From Triglochin maritima (Eukaryota > Streptophyta > Magnoliopsida > Alismatales > Juncaginaceae), in contig OY821779.1 in the NCBI GenBank assembly GCA_963682175.1, forward strand, positions 3,422,501 to 3,486,500: a DNA stretch of 64,000 bases. The letters run 5' to 3'. The notes under the pieces were generated by a model that saw nothing but the letters and a program-made list of their open reading frames with translations, had not been told where the DNA came from and made no database searches. The translations under genes and the position numbers were made by a program. Of this stretch, positions 58,586-64,000 are shown in pieces. Positions within the stretch are counted from its first letter, which is position 1; each line of letters starts with the position of its first letter.

Positions 58586-61500
58586 ATGCAAAGCATTAGT
58601 AGTAGAGATTTGGGAAAAGCTTCTGTTGTTACCTCCCCTTTCTGGTGGACTTCCAGTGAGATGCATATGCCACATTCTTCTGTTTCGAAGAATTTGAATC
58701 TGGGCATGAGCTCCCCAGACCATCTGTATCCTGCAGGAAAGCAACTAGGACAACCATTACATGAGCAAGATTCTTCTTCAACTCAATCCGCAGGCGAATC
58801 TTACCAAGAAGTTGCAGGTTCCATGGCAAGCAATGCTTATGGGCAGTTCCTCCCAATATCTGCTGGTATCTTTTGCATTCAAGTTTTGCGTTTATTCAGA
58901 TCTGGCAATTAGTCTTGTTGTGTTATTTTCTTGTCCTAACAATCATTGGCCTATTTGAAGGAAATTGTCTTTCCTGTAAAACATAATTTGAAGAATATTC
59001 GTTATGTTTGCAGTTTATACTAATAAAGTAATAATAGTTCAATAGTATAATATGGTGCTGTTTAAGCAATAAAACATCTTGATCAACCATTTTCTAGTAA
59101 AAAAAAGACAATTGATTAGCCAACACAAGATGCTAAACACTTCAATTTCGTGTAAGAATTCAATGAATCATGTACATTCATAACGTTCTTGCTTATCTAT
59201 TTTATGCTTATTCTATGTAAAACAACATGACAGCATTTTAACCAAAAGTCATTTTTTCATGTGTAGTGTTTCGACCATGTCACCATTTGTATTGCGTTGT
59301 GACATGTTGTGTTAAATTTTTGCTAGGTTTTTATGGTGCATGTGGTAGAAGAAAGAAAGGTCACTTCAATTTGAATGCCCCTAGCCAATTGAATTAACCT
59401 CTTGCTAATAAAATACAATGATGACCGTTCCTGAACTTCCTGACAGTTCAGGCATAATATGATTTTTTTTTAACTTTATGTAACACTTCATTCTTCATAT
59501 TTAATTTAATTTTAATCTTGCATTAATACCTAGGGACTGGTGGTAAAAGGGTGGACAAAAAACTGAAACCAAAATTTTCAATAGAAACTCCAGGAGTCTA
59601 CTCTGCAGCCAACAATGATCATAACCAGCCTGTTGTAAGTTACCTTACAATTCAATTTTATCATTTTATGGTGCTTAACAATATCTCTATGTTATTGTAT
59701 AGTCCGTGTTAATCTATGTTTCTTCTGCAACAGTTCCGTGTGTCTTATGCTAGTGCTGATCCATATCTTATGCCCAATTATGGTCAACATGCAATTGTAA
59801 GTAGCCGTATTGCATTGAATTTTGAATTAAAATAAGCAAAAGTTCACCTTCGTGATTACGATTCTAGAGTTTCCATCTCAAAATTATTTGTATTTAATGG
59901 AAACTTAACATATCTTATAAATTGGATCAATCTCTCTATTATTATCTGATGAAGACCATTATCTCAAATTTGGTGTAATTTACATTTTCATCCAATTCTT
60001 ATGAAAGACAGAAGGATTTTTGCCACGAACTTGATCATCTTTTGTTATTTCATGTTATAGGCAATTTAATGAAAAATAGGTAGGGAATTCAGCATGTTCC
60101 ACTTCATGAGATGCAAAAAAAACAATTGAACTGTTGAAGTTTACAGAAGGGCCATCCTAATAAATCAAAGTATTTTAATACCAAATTCTAGGACGGGCTC
60201 GTTGACTATAAAATTAGGAATTTTCCTTTCATTGCGTTTTAGGTCAATCAATGAAAGGAGGTCGATCTGGTGGAAATATGTTTTCTCATGGCTCAAAGAT
60301 TTTTCTAAAAGGTTTTACTTGATATGAAATATACTATTGTTCTCAATCCAACCCCGGCATAAATGTTTAGTAGCTTTTCTGATCCTATCAAATTTGTTAG
60401 TTTTCTTAGATGCACTACCTCTTTAATATTGTCTTACCCAACGCTTCCTCTGTCTGGACCTCAAAGGAAGCTTAAGTTGAAAATTAATAATAAATATATA
60501 ACTAGGTGAATTTTGGGGTAGCAATTGCAGGTTTCGTTGTCCCAAACTGTTTTTCAACAGAAGTACTCATTGACATGACACTGCAATATATTTCAATTTT
60601 ATACTACTATATTGATGTTGGTACTTTCTATAACACTTGCAAAGTGAAACAAACAACCTTATACCAAAAGCTATTATGCACTTGGCACCATACATACTAA
60701 CTTTAATTTTGCAGCACAATACTATCTTCTTCATTGCGCTTCTTCATGTACAAGCAGTGTTTAAGCATGTTGACACAAGTCACACGACTATTAGCAAGTG
60801 AAATGTCATTTTGCCCGTTATAAATTAGTTCATAGTTCTTGTGGTCATACAGTACAAGTGGAATGTAAATTAAGCACAATTACAAATTAAGCATGCTTAT
60901 TTATGTTTGTGGTTACATCTTAAGATAAGTTTTTTTCTTATTTTTGGGACTTGAATCATGACGCCTGTTGTTGGTTTAGAAATTTAACATATTAGTATTG
61001 CTGCACCACAATCAATCTTGTTTACTGCCGTCCATGTGGTTTTCTTATACTCTATTGCTTTTATACTAATAAAAGACTTTTGATTCTATTCCTTTAATTT
61101 ACTGTAATTTCCATAAAAAAGCTACAAAAAATCTGATCAAACATATGCTACCAATGACTATCTATGGCAGATGCATCCGCAGATGATGAGCATTGCATCT
61201 GCCAGCCGAGTTCCACTGCCTCTTGATTGGCCAGATGAAGGACCAGTTTATGTGAATGCAAAGCAATACCGTGGGATTCTCCGAAGGCGGCAGCTGCGTG
61301 CCAAGTTAGAGACCCAAAATAAACTTGCCAAAGGCCGTAAGGTCTAAATTTATTTTGCTTAAGGAAAAATGCTTGATAAAATCTTCATCGCCTCGAATTG
61401 ATTTCCTTTGCTTTGTATTTAATCCCCAGCCATATCTTCATGAGTCTCGGCATCTTCACGCCATGAAAAGAGTAAGGGGTTCTGGTGGTCGCTTTCTAAA

Positions 61501-61768
61501 CACAAAACAGCTTCAACAGGTACAACAGGACAACCAGCAACAGCAGTTCAAATTACCCGTGCCCAATGCTGATAAAGTGAAGTTTTCAGTTCATTCTACT
61601 GGACCTCAAGTACCAAGCATTTCCAACAACGACTTGTTTCAGCTGCCTGATCCTCTTATATTCGGTGAATTTCGCTCCAACATGTCTGGAGGAATGCATG
61701 GTGACATTGCTGGTAGAATCATCTTGATGGAAAACAACTCGTCCCGTGAGGTTCCTTTTATCAGATGA
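58586..61768 (+). CDS. NF-YA: NF-YA (HAP2) subunit of the CCAAT-binding factor
   Basis: NF-YA joins the NF-YB/NF-YC dimer and reads the CCAAT box. Coding exons 58586-58865, 59534-59634, 59734-59796, 61171-61341 and 61430-61768 give 317 residues with consistent phases. The conserved core spans about residues 173-229: [20 protein letters not shown] (NF-YB/C contact helix) in exon 4, then the DNA-binding helix [20 protein letters not shown] and RFLN in exon 5, split at K|P. The N-terminus has [14 protein letters not shown]; the region between is Gln/Ser-rich, typical of plant [14 protein letters not shown] differs slightly from the commoner ALRRARGCGG form. The 3' UTR carries a miR169 site. The likely noncoding first exon upstream was not located. 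Confidence 0.96.
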
Positions 61769-62271
61769 GATGTGGGTACTCAGTCTCCCGGTTCGGACTT
61801 TACTGGTCCAAAAACTAAGTGTTTGATGTTCCTTGGCAATTCATCCTTGGCTTAAGTTTAGTTTCTGTGCTACTCTATTGTATTTGTATTCAGAACTTCT
61901 TTCCGAAGGTACTGCTTTTATTGCTTACTTATATTGCAGTTGGATTTTAAGGATTATGGATTTTGTTATTAACCTAGTTTTTGTGATGTCTAAAACTACT
62001 TGCCCATCTACTCTTTCTGAAACTACCATTCTTATTGGCTGCCAAATTGGCAATCAACATTTCAGCAGCAATTTGAATTTCAGGGAGACAGGAGATGTTT
62101 TTTAGCTTGATAGCTGTAGAACCTTTTTAGCATGTCTAGCTTGATTCCTACACTGTCCATATTTTCATTTGATACATCAGTTTGGCTCTTATTGCATCAG
62201 ACTGAAGATATGCAAATCTTCCAAATTCCGGTCACAATAATAAATTTGTCAAACAAAGGACATTAATTGTA
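61769..62271 (+). other. NF-YA 3' UTR and downstream region
   Basis: The sequence after the stop contains the miR169 site (61833-61853), then T-rich UTR-like sequence. The dispersed repeat begins at 62272. No other gene was seen. Confidence 0.55.
61833..61853 (+). promoter_or_regulatory. miR169 target site in the NF-YA 3' UTR
   Basis: The 21 bases here contain GGCAA, TCATCCTTGGCT and flanking T residues. They match the miR169 target consensus at all but about three or four positions (the two outer 5' bases, one central base next to GGCAA, and the last base). The position 65 bp after the stop codon is where plant NF-YA mRNAs carry this site, so the gene is probably down-regulated by miR169 cleavage. 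Confidence 0.88.
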
Positions 62272-64000
62272 ACATCCCGAAACAGCAGAAATTTAAAAAT
62301 TAAACAATTCAAGAGATTATCTGATCAAACTCATCAACGGGAATGTTACTCGTATAAATCAACAGTCGGTGCACCAATAATACAACAGAGTTTGTCAAAA
62401 GACGTAGTTACAACAATATAACGAAAGACGGATACAAGCAATCACGACGACCTCGAAAAGTCCGAAGAGGATCCTGACCCCAAAATGTATGTGCCCGATG
62501 TCACCACCCGACAGAACCTACTGCGGTCCTGAAACATGAACCAAACAATGATGCCTGAGTTTCCCATTAGGAAACCTCGTATGCTAAGCTCGCCTATATG
62601 AATGCAACAGTACGGTAAATGAACCTATCATACTAATAATATGTCATATCACATCTGCAATGCATCAAATCCCTCCAAGGATAAACGTGACATCAATCCA
62701 ACAACACAAGTACCCTCAACAGGGTTCACAAGGACATTAGTACAGCAACAACAATGAGTCTCCCTCGGAAACCTACCGTAGGCACATAGAGTCTTACGGA
62801 CAGTACGCGACGCACCCCCCACACGCGACTACTCAAGCCAAAGAGATCGGTGAGGAGCGTCCTCACTTCCACGCATAAAACCACATGGTCTACACCACCT
62901 CGACGGAGCCGAAGCCCTGTCGGTCAACATCCCAAGATAGGTGCCCAATCAGGGATCATCACTGAAACAACATCGGTGTCATCGCCGGCACAACATACGT
63001 CCGGCACAACCACAAGCCGGAACATCGTCGGCACCATCATCGCCGGCAAAACCTCGGCGGCATCGCCGACACAACCTCGACGATACAACATACGTCCGAC
63101 ACGACATCGGACGGGTCCAAACCGTAGTCTGCAGGGTCATCATGCTTCACGAGCCATGCGTCAACACGCATTGGGATCTGCGATCCCTCAGGTCTGCTAC
63201 TCTACAAAGAGTAAGGCAACAATACGTCACACCACGGTCCAACACGGAGGTGGAGCGACCCAAGTGTCCACACTCTTCCACACGGCGGTCCCTGGGCAGG
63301 CACGAGCACGTACCAGTCGTCACCTCCCGGCTCACACTCTAAGCGAGGACACGGGTTTCCGTGGACAGAGTTGACACAAACACAAGACCAGGAATTCAGT
63401 TCTACACACAAACGGTCGACCGAAAGTCTACAACGGTCAAACTATTCTGTGCATCACTTAAGTCCAAACGGTCGGACAACGATCTAAAACCGGTCGACCG
63501 AATACGAGGTCAAAATCCAGAGTTGGTCAAAATCACACAAATCTATTTGGTGAGCCGACTCAGGGGTCCCGGTGGACCGAAAACTATCAGGGTCATCCTA
63601 ATAGTCTACGTCATATAACAGTCGAACGATATATCGAAAACGGTCGAACAACAAGCAATATTAACAAGTACACTTAAGTTCCGGTCGACCCAAAAACAAG
63701 GGACAGTCGACCAAAATTCGACAGTAAAGCCTCCAACTCACCAGCACACATGCAACCGGTCGATCACCACATTGACATCGTTCGACCGGTGTTGGTTAAA
63801 GTCGGGCAAAAAGGTAAAACCGGTCGACCGTTGGTCTACAACAACCTTGCACCAGCCAAGGATTTTACGTCATTCTCTCGTCGCCGGCGAGGTCTCTGAC
63901 CTCCCGCGACCGACCACAACTTTCCACCAAAATGGGGAACAATAAAACCACACTAGTAAGCCAGCATACCTCAAGAAGAAGACAGAGCGCGCCGGAAATC
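62272..64000 (+). repeat. Dispersed repeat copy 2, cut by window end
   Basis: Starts TGTAACATCCCGAAACAG and follows copy 1 (2605 onwards) in the same orientation to the last base. Differences include many substitutions and the absence of the C18 tract, which here is a short CACCCCCCACACG. The CGGTCGACCG-like cluster recurs at about 63410-63840. No protein is encoded. See copy 1 for class and doubts. Confidence 0.65.

Overview
This window is nuclear DNA of a flowering plant, most likely a dicot. The evidence is spliced genes with GT-AG introns, plant-specific families (a PDAT-type acyltransferase, a GBF-interacting protein, PAL, WAV2 and NF-YA with a miR169 site), AT-rich introns and intergenic DNA, and a dense load of plant transposons (copia, MULE, PIF/Harbinger, hAT-type MITEs, an RTE-type LINE and a SINE). 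I cannot name the species.

Layout. 1-2271 (minus): the 5' part of a PDAT1-like gene whose 3' end lies before the window. 2605 to about 4760: a dispersed repeat, probably an LTR, that recurs at 62272-64000. 6583-16306 (plus): a GBF-interacting-protein-1-like gene with about ten exons and a 5'-truncated RTE-type LINE in one intron. 17471-18601 (minus): a single-exon mitochondrial carrier of the SLC25A44 type. 19847-28573: mostly transposons, namely a 344-bp hAT-type MITE with a perfect 8-bp duplication, a decayed 3.6-kb PIF/Harbinger element, a 554-bp hAT-type MITE and a hairpin-rich element with long terminal inverted repeats. 29074-39714 (plus): a divergent PAL gene of three exons whose second intron is 8.1 kb because it holds a complete 7.7-kb Mutator-like element. 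40209-44118 (minus): a complete seven-exon WAV2/ABHD13 gene, convergent with PAL. 44119-49338: gene-poor. 49385-55769: a copia retrotransposon with two 422-bp LTRs. 58586-61768 (plus): an NF-YA transcription factor gene with a miR169 target site in its 3' UTR.

The most notable part is the Mutator-like element at 30698-38400. It has 143-bp terminal inverted repeats that differ at one base by eye and an 8-bp target duplication. It carries two uninterrupted convergent genes, a plant-mobile-domain (PMD) protein and a MuDR-type transposase. Both ends carry arrays of short GC-rich palindromes with a period near 34 bp. At the left end a TATA box sits in the loop of the innermost palindrome, facing the PMD gene. 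A TATA-like motif lies at the matching place on the right, facing the transposase. The copia element is also unusual: its gag reading frame has no usable start codon of its own, but joins in frame to an ATG inside the LTR through a predicted intron that removes the primer-binding site. It is flanked by a perfect 46-bp direct repeat instead of the usual 5 bp.

Exon borders were placed by eye from reading frame, GT-AG sites and remembered family sequences. No alignment, expression or database search was run.
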